This document shows, piece after piece, positions 15,614-24,231 of a DNA stretch of 64,000 nucleotides. The stretch comes from Acidaminobacter sp. Lineage in GTDB: Bacteria > Bacillota_A > Clostridia > Peptostreptococcales > Acidaminobacteraceae. A program made the translations under genes and the position numbers. Numbering within the stretch: position 1 is the stretch's first letter; every line of letters starts with the position of its first letter. Location of the stretch: contig WXFH01000037.1 of NCBI GenBank assembly GCA_009881125.1, positions 77,437-141,436 on the forward strand. Reading direction: 5' to 3'. The notes beneath the pieces were generated by a model. It was not told where the DNA came from. It made no database searches and worked only from the letters and a program-made list of their open reading frames with translations.

Positions 15614-18307
15614 GTGGAAGAGAAAAACATTGAAAAAATGACGCAAGAAATGCCAGCCGCGGGTGAAATGGGCAAAACTTATGATCCTAAAGCCTTTGAG
15701 GACAAAATTTACGCAGGCTGGATGGATAAGAAGCAATTTAAGGCAGAGGTCAATCCGGACAAGAAGCCTTACACAATTGTACTTCCTCCTCCAAACATCA
15801 CAGGACAGCTTCACATGGGCCATGCGCTGGATCAAACCTTACAGGATATCCTGATCCGCTGGAGGCGCATGCAGGGCTTTGAGGCCCTCTGGCTGCCGGG
15901 AACGGACCATGCCAGCATCGCTACCGAGGTCAAAGTGGTTGAGAAGATCAAGAAGGAAGAAGGCCTTAACAAGGAAGAGGTCGGCCGCGACGGCTTCCTG
16001 GAGCGCGCCTGGGCATGGCGTGAGGATTACGGCCGCCAGATCGTCAACCAGATGATGAAGCTGGGCAGCTCCTGCGACTGGGACCGCGAGCGCTTCACCA
16101 TGGACGAAGGCTGTAACCAGGCGGTAACAGAAGTCTTTATCCGCCTTTACGAAAAAGGTCTGATTTACCGCGGGAACCGTCTGATCAACTGGTGCCCGGA
16201 CTGCATGACCACGCTTTCGGACGCTGAGGTCGAACACGAAGAAAAGCAAGGTGCGTTCTATCATATCAAATACTATCTCCAGGATTCGGAGGACGATTAC
16301 CTCGAAATCGCTACGACCCGCCCGGAAACCATGCTGGGCGACACGGGGATAGCGGTGCATCCGGAGGATCCGCGCTATGCCAAATACGTTGGCAAAGTGG
16401 CAATTCTTCCGCTTGTTGGAAGAGCTCTGCCGATAGTCGCGGATGCCTACGTCGACCGCGAAGTCGGTACCGGCGCTCTGAAAGTGACGCCTGCCCATGA
16501 CCCTAATGACTATGAAATTGGCAAGCGCCACAACTTGGAGACCGTCGAAGCCATGAACTTCGATGGGACCATGAACGCCGCCGCGGGTGAATTCGAAGGC
16601 ATGGACCGCTTCACCTGCAGAAAAGCCGTCGTCGAAAAGCTGAAAGCTTCAGGTCATCTTATTGAAATCAAAGAGCACCAGCACAATGTAGGCACTTGCT
16701 ACCGCTGCCATACCATCATTGAGCCAATGCTGTCCGACCAGTGGTTTGTCAGCATGGAGCCTCTCGCGGGACCGGCCATTGAAGTCGTCAAAAATAACAC
16801 TCTGGAGTTTGTACCGGAGCGCTTTACGAAAATTTATATGCACTGGCTGGAGAATATCCGCGACTGGTGTATCTCCAGACAACTCTGGTGGGGTCACCGA
16901 ATCCCTGCTTACTACTGTGAGCATTGCAGCAAAGTCGTTGTGGCCAGGGAGATGCCGGATACTTGCGCGGACTGCGGCGGCACGAACTTCCGACAGGACG
17001 AGGATGTCCTCGACACTTGGTTCAGCTCAGCCCTTTGGCCGTTTTCAACTTTGGGCTGGCCTGAAAAAACACCTGATCTCGATTATTTTTATCCGACCAG
17101 CGTTTTGGTCACAGGCTATGACATCATTTTCTTCTGGGTAGTCCGTATGGTCTTCTCGGGTCTTGATGCCATGGGTGACATTCCCTTTGATAAAGTATTC
17201 ATCCACGGATTGGTCAGGGCGGCGGACGGCAAAAAAATGTCCAAGTCTCTGGGTAACGGCGTTGATCCGCTGGATATCATTGACCAGTTTGGCGCTGACG
17301 CGCTGCGCTTTATGCTGGCGACGGGCAACAGCCCGGGCAATGACCTTAAGTTCCAGATTGACCGCGTCGAGTCCAGCCGGAACTTCGCGAACAAATTGTG
17401 GAATGCTTCCCGCTTCGTTTTGATGGGCATTGAAAAGGATCCGGGGGCACTGGACGGCTCTGAAACGCTGACCCTGGCGGACCGCTGGATTCTCTCGAGA
17501 CTGTCCCAGTTGACCACAGAGTCTACGGAAAACCTCGAAAAGTTTGAGCTTGGCGTCGCTGCCAATAAGATTTATGAATTTGTATGGAACGAATACTGTG
17601 ACTGGTACATCGAAACTGCGAAGAAACGTCTTTACGGCGAAAATCCGGAGGAAAAAGCGACTGTTCAGAAAGTCCTTCTCTCCGTGCTTAGAGATATTCT
17701 GAAGCTGCTCCATCCGTTTATACCGTTTATTACGGAAGAGATCTGGCAGCACCTCCCATCCAAGGACGCTGACCTGATTGTGACGCCTTGGCCGGTGGCG
17801 AATCTGGGCCATGTGGATGCCGACGCTGAGCGTGCCATGGAGATTCTGATGGACGCCATCCGCAGCATCCGTAACTCCCGGGCTGAAATGGAGGTCGCAC
17901 CGTCCAGAAAAGCCAGACTTATTGTCAAGGTATCGCCGGAACTCATGCCGGTCTTCCTGGATCAAAAAACGTATCTCGAAAGCCTTGCTTCAGCCTCTGA
18001 AGTACGGGCGTTTGTCGAAGGCGAAGTCGTAGAGGATGCTGTTTCGGTAGTCGTTCCGGGCGGAGAACTGCTCATGCCGCTGGACGACTTGATCGACTAC
18101 AAAAAGGAATCTGAGCGCCTTGAAAGAGAAGTGAAGAAGCTGACTGCGGAAATTGACCGCATTGACTCTAAACTGGGCAATGCAGGCTTTGTCGCCAAAG
18201 CACCGGCTCAGCTGGTTGAGGAGGAGCGCGCGAAGCGCGTGACACTGGCAGAGATGCTGACCCTCTCTCAAGACAGACTCGACAAAGTCAAATCCAAACT
18301 CAAATAG
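15614..18307 (+). CDS. valS: Valyl-tRNA synthetase
   Basis: An 897-residue class I synthetase charging tRNA-Val. The GTG at 15614 is eight bases from GGGAG; a GTG at 15605 is too close to it. The HIGH motif is PPPNITGQLHMGHAL and the KMSKS motif KKMSKSLGNGVDP. The editing (CP1) domain is present with TTRPETMLGDT and GTGALKVTPAHDPND, the anticodon-binding domain follows, and the C-terminal ~65 residues are the ValS coiled coil (ERLEREVKKLTAEIDRIDSK). folC starts 12 bases downstream, so both are under T-box control. Confidence 0.97.
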   Translation: MEEKNIEKMTQEMPAAGEMGKTYDPKAFEDKIYAGWMDKKQFKAEVNPDKKPYTIVLPPPNITGQLHMGHALDQTLQDILIRWRRMQGFEALWLPGTDHASIATEVKVVEKIKKEEGLNKEEVGRDGFLERAWAWREDYGRQIVNQMMKLGSSCDWDRERFTMDEGCNQAVTEVFIRLYEKGLIYRGNRLINWCPDCMTTLSDAEVEHEEKQGAFYHIKYYLQDSEDDYLEIATTRPETMLGDTGIAVHPEDPRYAKYVGKVAILPLVGRALPIVADAYVDREVGTGALKVTPAHDPNDYEIGKRHNLETVEAMNFDGTMNAAAGEFEGMDRFTCRKAVVEKLKASGHLIEIKEHQHNVGTCYRCHTIIEPMLSDQWFVSMEPLAGPAIEVVKNNTLEFVPERFTKIYMHWLENIRDWCISRQLWWGHRIPAYYCEHCSKVVVAREMPDTCADCGGTNFRQDEDVLDTWFSSALWPFSTLGWPEKTPDLDYFYPTSVLVTGYDIIFFWVVRMVFSGLDAMGDIPFDKVFIHGLVRAADGKKMSKSLGNGVDPLDIIDQFGADALRFMLATGNSPGNDLKFQIDRVESSRNFANKLWNASRFVLMGIEKDPGALDGSETLTLADRWILSRLSQLTTESTENLEKFELGVAANKIYEFVWNEYCDWYIETAKKRLYGENPEEKATVQKVLLSVLRDILKLLHPFIPFITEEIWQHLPSKDADLIVTPWPVANLGHVDADAERAMEILMDAIRSIRNSRAEMEVAPSRKARLIVKVSPELMPVFLDQKTYLESLASASEVRAFVEGEVVEDAVSVVVPGGELLMPLDDLIDYKKESERLEREVKKLTAEIDRIDSKLGNAGFVAKAPAQLVEEERAKRVTLAEMLTLSQDRLDKVKSKLK

Positions 18308-18319
18308 GAGAGAAGCGGC

Positions 18320-19618
18320 ATGAATGTTCGTGAAGCGATCGATTATATCCACAGTACCTATCAATTTGGCAGCAAGCTCGGCCTCGATAATATAACACAG
18401 CTCCTCGATTATATGGGCAATCCTCAGGACCGGCTGGCGTATATCCACGTCGCCGGGACAAATGGCAAAGGCTCCACGTCAACTATGATCTATTCGATTT
18501 TGAGAGCCCAGGGCTACAGAGTCGGGCTCTACACGTCGCCCTATCTGGAGGTGTTCAATGAGCGCATCCGGATCAACGGGGAGAACATTGATGATCAGTC
18601 TCTGGCAGAGGTCGTTTCCTTTGTCAAGAATCACGTGGACCGCATGCTGAGTGAAGGCTGTACTCATCCAACCGAATTTGAAATCGTCACTGCGGTGGCC
18701 TTTGAGTACTATGCAAGACACAAAGTGGATTATGTGGTGCTGGAGGTTGGCCTGGGTGGCCGTCTTGACTCCACCAATGTCATCAAGAAGCCTTTAGTGT
18801 CCGTGATTACGCCAGTGGATCTTGATCACGTAGAATATTTGGGTGACACTTTGGACAAAGTCGCCTTTGAAAAGGCGGGCATCATCAAGGCGGATTCGGT
18901 CTGCGTTGTTCATCCTCAGGCGCAGGAAGCCATGGACGTTATAGCTTCCCGCTGCCAGGAACTTGGCACGCGCCTGGTGGTCGCACCCTGTGAAGAGGCA
19001 TCGATCCAGTCTGCAACCCTTGAAGGTACTGTTTTTAAACTCTTTGACAATGCCTACTGCTTAAAGCTGATTGGCGACTATCAGGTCAACAATGCCGTTG
19101 TGGCGTTGACCACTGCGGAAGCCCTCAAGGAAGCCTATGACATTGAAATTTCGGACAATGCGATCCGCGACGGGCTAGCGGCTGCAGTCTGGCCTGGACG
19201 TCTCGAAGTCATGTCCCACGAGCCGCTGGTAATGATCGATGGCGCCCACAATTTCCATGGGGCGTCCGGTCTGGCGGCAGCCGTCAAACGACTTATGCCG
19301 GAGCAGCGAATTGTCGCTGTTGTCGGTATTCTTGGAGATAAGGATATCTCGGGCATGCTGAGTGTTATGATGCCGCTGCTCGATACAGTTATTGCAACTG
19401 AACCAAACAATCCAAGAAAAATGAGTGCAGAGGGTTTGGCTGAGCGCATGGCGCCTTATGGTAAGACAGTCATTGTCCGTCCGGCTATAGCCGATGCTTT
19501 GGATTTGGCGTTTGAACATTTGTCGCCGGGAACACATGACGCAATCTTGTGTTTTGGGTCACTGTATATGATTGGCGAGGTCAGAACCTTGTTGAGACAG
19601 CGGCTTTGGAATGAGTAA
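18320..19618 (+). CDS. folC: Bifunctional folylpolyglutamate synthase / dihydrofolate synthase
   Basis: A 432-residue Mur-ligase-family enzyme that adds glutamate to folates (and often joins dihydropteroate to glutamate). The P-loop is VAGTNGKGSTS; further signatures are YTSPYLEVFNERIRING, VLEVGLGGRLDSTNV and GAHNFHGA. The ATG at 18320 follows GGAGAG. It lies 12 bases after valS, a conserved Firmicute pairing, so its expression follows valine tRNA charging. Confidence 0.95.
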   Translation: MNVREAIDYIHSTYQFGSKLGLDNITQLLDYMGNPQDRLAYIHVAGTNGKGSTSTMIYSILRAQGYRVGLYTSPYLEVFNERIRINGENIDDQSLAEVVSFVKNHVDRMLSEGCTHPTEFEIVTAVAFEYYARHKVDYVVLEVGLGGRLDSTNVIKKPLVSVITPVDLDHVEYLGDTLDKVAFEKAGIIKADSVCVVHPQAQEAMDVIASRCQELGTRLVVAPCEEASIQSATLEGTVFKLFDNAYCLKLIGDYQVNNAVVALTTAEALKEAYDIEISDNAIRDGLAAAVWPGRLEVMSHEPLVMIDGAHNFHGASGLAAAVKRLMPEQRIVAVVGILGDKDISGMLSVMMPLLDTVIATEPNNPRKMSAEGLAERMAPYGKTVIVRPAIADALDLAFEHLSPGTHDAILCFGSLYMIGEVRTLLRQRLWNE

Positions 19619-19644
19619 TTAGAGTTACCGGGGGAGGTGAGCTT

Positions 19645-21645
19645 CTGTCTACGAGAAAATTGCTGCAAAATCGTTCTAAACTGGAAAAAGCATGGCTGAG
19701 ATTCTACGAGACAGGACTCATCGACTCCAAAGTGCTCAGGCCGGAAATAGTGGAATCCTGGGAGCGCTGCAGATATGCAGGTGTCCATCAAGATGGACCG
19801 TGGGCTGATGATGACCTCAATGAAAAAGAGCTGGAGCTGAGGAGAGAGCAATTGGGTGATGTCCTTAAAATTGCCAAACCTTTTATGGAAACTCTATATA
19901 AAGCGGTGGGCGAGTCCAGGATGATTCTGAGGCTGACAGATCGTGAAGGTTGGGTGCTCGGAAGCTATGGTGACCAGTCGATGCTGGAGGAGTACAGACA
20001 TCTCAGGCTGCACAGCGGCTGCAACGTCAGTGAGTCGGCCATTGGAACCAATGGCATTGGGATCGCGTTAAAAGCAGACCATTCCATTCAGGTCATGGGC
20101 GCTGAGCATTATCACAGGGCATTTCACGACTGGACGACATCTGCTTCACCAATCCATGGAAAGCATGGCGAAGTGGTAGCTGTAATCAGTATGTCGGGGG
20201 ACTATGATCTGGTTCACCCGCACACGCTGGGAATGGTCATGGCGTCTGCGGAAGCAATTGAACACGAATTGGAGCTCGAGGCGGCACACCTTGAAGCAAA
20301 GCGGGCGAGCGAACACTATCTGGCTATCATGGAGTCTATCCGTGAAGGCATTTTATGTGTCGATTCAACGGGTGAAATAACTGAAATTAACCATTTTGCA
20401 AGAAAATATCTCGGCTACAACGAAAAGGAAATTTTGGGCCAGAAGCTCGAAACACTAATTGAAGCGGAAAAGATGAAAGGCTATATCAATATGGTCAGGA
20501 ACAGCGCCCGATTAGACGAAGTGGAGGTTTTTCTTCGAAAGAAAAACGGCAAGCGCGTTTCAGTTCTCGTAAATATGACGCCGATCAGCCAGACGCAGAG
20601 TGGAAAAAAGGAAGCGGTTTTGACTTTTAGAGAGTCTAAGCGTGTTCACAGCCTGGTCAACAAAATAGTCGGGGCGACAGCGATCTACACCTTTAACGAT
20701 ATTCTTGGTGACAGTCGAGAAATCAAACAAGCGGTGGATATGGCGCGAAGAGTGGCCGATTCTGATGCCAATATTCTTCTCTATGGCGAAAGCGGCACAG
20801 GCAAGGAGATGTTCGCTCAGGGCATACACAATGCGAGTCGAAGGAAGAATCAGCCCTTTGTCTTCATCAACTGCGGCGCAATTCCTCGAGATCTGGTTGC
20901 GAGTGAACTCTTTGGCTATGTGGAAGGCGCTTTTACAGGCGCACGCAAAGGCGGTCAGCCCGGAAAATTTGAACTTTCGGACGGCGGGACACTGTTCCTG
21001 GATGAGATTGGCGACATGCCCCTGGATACACAGGCTATGCTCCTTCGAGTACTGGAAACCAGGCAGGTCGTGAGGGTTGGCGGTTACGACGTTCTTCCGG
21101 TAGATGTGCGGGTAATTGCAGCGACGCACAAAAATTTGAAAGCGGAAGTCGAAAAAGGCAACTTCAGAAGTGACCTCTACTATAGGCTCAATGTTATGCC
21201 AATATACACGCCGGCGCTCAGGGAACGCAGGAGTGACATACCGAAGCTGATCGACAATTTTTACAGTCAGCTTAATAAACACACAACAGACCGTCCGCTG
21301 ATTGCGGAAGGATTCTATAGGGCAATGACCAATTATGACTGGCCAGGCAATGTTAGGGAGCTGCAAAACGTCATGCAGATGATGGTCAGTCTGGCTGGGG
21401 AAGCCCCTTTGGAAGAAAATTTGATTCCAAGTTATATTCGTCTTGATGCCCGTCGAGAGTTTGTCACCTCTGAGGAGCGCGTTGTGCCTCTTTCAGAAAT
21501 TGAACGACAGGCTGTTCTTCATGCGATTAGGATCTGCCGCGGAAACGTCGCGCAGGCGGCACGTGCGTTAGGCATTGGCAGGGCAACGCTTTACAGGAAA
21601 ATGGAGTCCCATGGTATAGCTATGAATCGAGATGTCTCAAAATGA
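19645..21645 (+). CDS. Sigma-54-dependent enhancer-binding transcriptional activator (AcoR-like)
   Basis: About 666 residues: a GAF-type sensor region (~60-200, with CNVSESAIGTNGIGIAL), a PAS domain (~225-300, YLAIMESIREGILCVDS), an AAA+ domain (~350-580) with Walker A GESGTGKE, the sigma-54-contacting GAFTGA loop, and GGTLFLDEIGDM, then a Fis-type HTH at the end (GNVAQAARALGIGRATLYRK). The ribosome binding site GGGGGAGGTGAG (19630-19641) is well placed for CTG at 19645; the first conventional codon, TTG 19660, is 22 bases from it. A close sigma-54 promoter lies ~200 bases downstream, ahead of the Mrp operon, the likely target. Confidence 0.9.
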   Translation: MSTRKLLQNRSKLEKAWLRFYETGLIDSKVLRPEIVESWERCRYAGVHQDGPWADDDLNEKELELRREQLGDVLKIAKPFMETLYKAVGESRMILRLTDREGWVLGSYGDQSMLEEYRHLRLHSGCNVSESAIGTNGIGIALKADHSIQVMGAEHYHRAFHDWTTSASPIHGKHGEVVAVISMSGDYDLVHPHTLGMVMASAEAIEHELELEAAHLEAKRASEHYLAIMESIREGILCVDSTGEITEINHFARKYLGYNEKEILGQKLETLIEAEKMKGYINMVRNSARLDEVEVFLRKKNGKRVSVLVNMTPISQTQSGKKEAVLTFRESKRVHSLVNKIVGATAIYTFNDILGDSREIKQAVDMARRVADSDANILLYGESGTGKEMFAQGIHNASRRKNQPFVFINCGAIPRDLVASELFGYVEGAFTGARKGGQPGKFELSDGGTLFLDEIGDMPLDTQAMLLRVLETRQVVRVGGYDVLPVDVRVIAATHKNLKAEVEKGNFRSDLYYRLNVMPIYTPALRERRSDIPKLIDNFYSQLNKHTTDRPLIAEGFYRAMTNYDWPGNVRELQNVMQMMVSLAGEAPLEENLIPSYIRLDARREFVTSEERVVPLSEIERQAVLHAIRICRGNVAQAARALGIGRATLYRKMESHGIAMNRDVSK

Positions 21646-21682
21646 TGCAAATGTATTGTTTTGAGACATCTATTGTTTTTGT
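21631..21682 (+). terminator. Dyad at the end of the activator gene: terminator and/or upstream activator site
   Basis: A perfect 12-bp inverted repeat GATGTCTCAAAA (21631-21642) / TTTTGAGACATC (21659-21670) that contains the stop codon of the activator gene and is followed by TATTGTTTTTGTT. As RNA it is a plausible terminator. As DNA the TGTCTC...GAGACA symmetry, centred about 200 bases upstream of the sigma-54 start site, also fits an enhancer site for the activator. Confidence 0.6.
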
Positions 21683-21823
21683 TGAGAAACCTGATGACTC
21701 ATTATGATACAATGGGTATAGTAGTATAAAATCAAGAGTAAAATGGAGAAATTAAACACGTTTGTAAGGACTGAAAAAACTGTGTTTATGAATATTTATT
21801 AAAAGTAACTTGCAGTTTGTATT

Positions 21824-21840
21824 TTGGCATGAAATTTGCA
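21824..21840 (+). promoter_or_regulatory. Sigma-54 (-24/-12) promoter of the Mrp antiporter operon
   Basis: TTGGCATGAAATTTGCA matches the sigma-54 consensus TTGGCACG-N4-TTGCA at all but one position, with GG (21826-21827) and GC (21838-21839) separated by exactly ten bases. The predicted start site is near 21851, giving a very short leader before the ATG at 21865. The gene immediately upstream encodes a sigma-54 enhancer-binding protein. Confidence 0.75.
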
Positions 21841-21864
21841 TAATAATTATAATGGGTGATGAAT

Positions 21865-22350
21865 ATGAAAAAAATTATGCCGTTAACAGGTCTTATGTTG
21901 TTTTTCCTGATGCTGGCTGAAAGAATTACAATTGAAGCCGTCATCATTGGACTGGGACTTTCGTGGTTAGTCCTGAAACTCATACACGTCAAGGTTGCAG
22001 AAAATGCAGGGCTTCCGCTCTATGCCCCGAGTCTGTGGTTGTCTTGGCTTTATTTGATTGCAGTACTCATAAAAGAGATTATTGCTGCCAATTTTCAGGT
22101 GGCAAAAATCGTGCTGAGTAAAACTATGCAAATTGAACCAAAGATTTATCACTATACGACCAGTCTTAAAGACGAGCGGTTGATCGTACTTTTGTCAAAT
22201 GCCATAACACTGACACCCGGGACCATGACGGTGGAGCTTGAACAAAACCAACTGACCATACACGCGCTGAATCAAGATTATTTCAAGGCGCTAACCGGGA
22301 ATCCCATTGAAGAAATTCTGCTTAGAGTGGAGGCGCGGCTTAATGGATAA
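21865..22350 (+). CDS. mrpE: Mrp/Mnh cation:proton antiporter subunit E (MbhA-like)
   Basis: A 161-residue membrane protein with N-terminal helices and the MnhE signature SNAITLTPGTMTVE near residue 112. In-frame GTG 21856 and ATG 21859 exist, but ATG 21865 has the best spacing from GGGTG (21854-21858). Subunit E is a membrane anchor of the Mrp complex, which exchanges sodium (or other cations) for protons. It is the first gene after the sigma-54 promoter and overlaps the next gene by 8 bases. Confidence 0.92.
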   Translation: MKKIMPLTGLMLFFLMLAERITIEAVIIGLGLSWLVLKLIHVKVAENAGLPLYAPSLWLSWLYLIAVLIKEIIAANFQVAKIVLSKTMQIEPKIYHYTTSLKDERLIVLLSNAITLTPGTMTVELEQNQLTIHALNQDYFKALTGNPIEEILLRVEARLNG

Positions 22351-22624
22351 GTTTTTACTCGCTATAGCAGTTGCGCTGGCATTAACCTCGTTAATCTGCC
22401 TTGTTCGGGTCATTGTTGGTCCGACAAAGGGAGACCGGATTATTGGCATTAACGTCGTTGGGACGAAGACCATTGTCATCATTGCACTAATCGCTTTTAT
22501 ACTTAGAGAAACCTATTTTCTGGATGTTGTACTCGTCTATGCGTTGATCAGCTTTATAGCATCCATATTTATCTCAAGGGAATTCGCAGAAGAGCCTGAA
22601 GAGGAGGACGAGCAGCATGCGTGA
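22343..22624 (+). CDS. mrpF: Mrp/Mnh antiporter subunit F (MbhB-like)
   Basis: A 93-residue three-helix membrane protein. ATG 22343 follows GGAGG (22329-22333). The MnhF signature is RVIVGPTKGDRIIGINVVGTK followed by LDVVLVYALISFIASI. Its start overlaps the end of subunit E and its end overlaps subunit G, as is usual for tightly coupled Mrp genes. The tail is acidic (EEPEEEDEQ). Confidence 0.92.
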   Translation: MDKFLLAIAVALALTSLICLVRVIVGPTKGDRIIGINVVGTKTIVIIALIAFILRETYFLDVVLVYALISFIASIFISREFAEEPEEEDEQHA

Positions 22625-22922
22625 TAGTCTTGTAGTCATTTTAATGTTGCTCGGGCTGTTCTTCTTTATTGTAGGGACACTTGGCATCCTTAGATTTCCG
22701 GATGCACTGACGCGTGCCCACGGCGCCGCGAAGTGCGACACTTTAGGCGCAGCCCTATGTTTGGTCGGTCTCATGATTTATTCCGGTTTTAATTCGGCAT
22801 CGCTCAAACTGCTGATGGTGATTGTCTTTATCTGGATTACCAATCCCACAGCGACACATGCCATTGCCCGGGGGATCCTGAAATCCAAGCTTAATTCTCA
22901 AGGGGGGTCTGAATCCCATTGA
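22617..22922 (+). CDS. mrpG: Mrp/Mnh antiporter subunit G (MbhC-like)
   Basis: A 101-residue membrane protein with the PhaG/MnhG pattern GTLGILRFPDALTRAHGAAKCDTLG and a later FIWITNPTATHAIAR. Three membrane helices are expected. ATG 22617 overlaps the end of subunit F by eight bases. Confidence 0.92.
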   Translation: MRDSLVVILMLLGLFFFIVGTLGILRFPDALTRAHGAAKCDTLGAALCLVGLMIYSGFNSASLKLLMVIVFIWITNPTATHAIARGILKSKLNSQGGSESH

Positions 22923-23158
22923 ATACTTTTTCAATGCTTATACTGGGCCTTATGATTATAGGCAGCGTCGCAGTTTCTTACGTTAAAAATTTAATGAGCG
23001 CTGTTATTGTATTTATGATTTACAGCCTGATGATGGCTGTTCTCTGGGAACAGCTAAACGCGCCGGATCTGGCCATCACGGAAGCTGCGGTGGGCGCAGG
23101 GATCACGACAGTCCTGTTTGTACTGGCTATTCGAAGAGTCAGGAGGAAGGTCTCATGA
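22919..23158 (+). CDS. MbhD-like (DUF4040) antiporter subunit, equals a piece of the MrpA C-terminus
   Basis: A 79-residue protein with two or three helices and the DUF4040 motif MSAVIVFMIYSLMMAVLWEQ, then APDLAITEAAVGAGITTVLF. In Bacillus-type Mrp this segment is inside the large MrpA; in archaeal Mbh it is a separate gene, mbhD. The TTG start at 22919 overlaps subunit G by 4 bases and lies ~11 bases after GGGGGG. The conserved glutamate of ITEAAVG is thought to matter for proton transfer in this group. Confidence 0.88.
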   Translation: MNTFSMLILGLMIIGSVAVSYVKNLMSAVIVFMIYSLMMAVLWEQLNAPDLAITEAAVGAGITTVLFVLAIRRVRRKVS

Positions 23159-23469
23159 AAAGAAAAATCGCAGCCGTACTGATTACAGTAAGCTTCATTG
23201 CTTTTTTGCTGATAGGCTTGTCGGATTTTCCGCCCTATGGCACTGCTGACAGTGCCGTTTATAACGAGGTGACAGCCCGCTACCTGGAGAAGTCCATTGA
23301 AGAGACCGGCGCAGTCAATGCCGTGGCTGGTATGATCCTCGATTATAGAGCCTTTGATACATTTATTGAAGCCTCGGTCATTTTTACAGCACTGGTTCTG
23401 GTTCTTATGATGCTCCAAAAAAACGATAAAGCTAATGGAGGTGATGGTAATGACCACGCCCATCATTAG
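23155..23469 (+). CDS. MbhE-like antiporter subunit, equals a piece of the MrpA C-terminus
   Basis: A 104-residue membrane protein with an N-terminal helix, an external loop (DFPPYGTADSAVYNEVTARYL, in two stretches) and a second helix after NAVAGMILDYRAFDTFIEASV. This matches the MbhE family, the other half of the MrpA C-terminal region. The end is His/Asp-rich (GDGNDHAHH). It overlaps its neighbours on both sides, as the rest of the operon does. Confidence 0.88.
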   Translation: MKRKIAAVLITVSFIAFLLIGLSDFPPYGTADSAVYNEVTARYLEKSIEETGAVNAVAGMILDYRAFDTFIEASVIFTALVLVLMMLQKNDKANGGDGNDHAHH

Positions 23470-23869
23470 GCGTATCGTAGGCTGGCTTTTACCATTTCTA
23501 TGGATCTTCAGCTTTTATATCATGTTATTTGGACATTTATCGCCTGGAGGTGGATTTTCAGGAGGCAGCGTACTGGGTGCCTGCCTGATTCTCGACCGAC
23601 ATGTTAATGGCGCAAATGCATTTGGCGCCAGGTTTACCGGCGAACGGCTGTTAAAGTTGTCGCTGGCCGCGCTTTTACTTTATGGGATTCTCAAAGGCCA
23701 GTCGTTCCTTGCGGGGGTCCTGCACATGAACGGACTCCCAATTCCGCTGGGGACCCCTGGAAACATCCTCAGCAGCGGCTTGATCCTGCCGCTGAATGTG
23801 CTGGTAGGCATTGTGGTGGCAGTTGCCTTCTATCTGATTGCCACGTTGTTTGAGGAGGGACACCTGTGA
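23450..23869 (+). CDS. mrpB: Mrp/Mnh antiporter subunit B (MbhF-like)
   Basis: A 139-residue protein with four membrane helices. ATG 23450 follows GGAGG (23437-23441) and overlaps the previous gene. The MnhB signature is FYIMLFGHLSPGGGFSGGSVLG, and GTPGNILSSGLILPLNVLVGI is conserved near the end. The protein scaffolds the antiporter subunits. Confidence 0.93.
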   Translation: MTTPIIRRIVGWLLPFLWIFSFYIMLFGHLSPGGGFSGGSVLGACLILDRHVNGANAFGARFTGERLLKLSLAALLLYGILKGQSFLAGVLHMNGLPIPLGTPGNILSSGLILPLNVLVGIVVAVAFYLIATLFEEGHL

Positions 23870-24231
23870 TATCTTTTATAACCTCACACTATTTCCAGAT
23901 TGGCACCGTTATTTTGTTTGGGGTAGGGTTTATGACGCTGCTGCTCAACAATAATCTGATAAGAAAAATTATTGGACTTAACATCATGGATACAAGCATA
24001 TTCTTGTTCTTTATTACCATAGGTTATACAGGAGGCCGTGAAGCACCTATTATAAATGGTGCATTTAAAGGGATTGACGCCTATGTGACCCCAATTCCAA
24101 CCGGCCTGATGCTGACGGGAATTGTTGTCGCAGTCAGTACGACCGCTTTTGCACTGGCGCTGACCATACTGTTTTACGAACGCTTCGGAACCATTGATCT
24201 TTCCGAAGTGATGGACTCTAGGGGGGATTAG
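23866..24231 (+). CDS. mrpC: Mrp/Mnh antiporter subunit C (NuoK/MbhG-like)
   Basis: A 121-residue NuoK-like protein with three helices: FMTLLLNNNLIRKIIGLNI, then DTSIFLFFITIGY, then PIPTGLMLTGIVVAVSTTAFAL, the last being a strong MnhC/NuoK signature. GTG start at 23866 overlapping subunit B. Subunit D begins directly after its stop codon. Confidence 0.93.
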   Translation: MISFITSHYFQIGTVILFGVGFMTLLLNNNLIRKIIGLNIMDTSIFLFFITIGYTGGREAPIINGAFKGIDAYVTPIPTGLMLTGIVVAVSTTAFALALTILFYERFGTIDLSEVMDSRGD

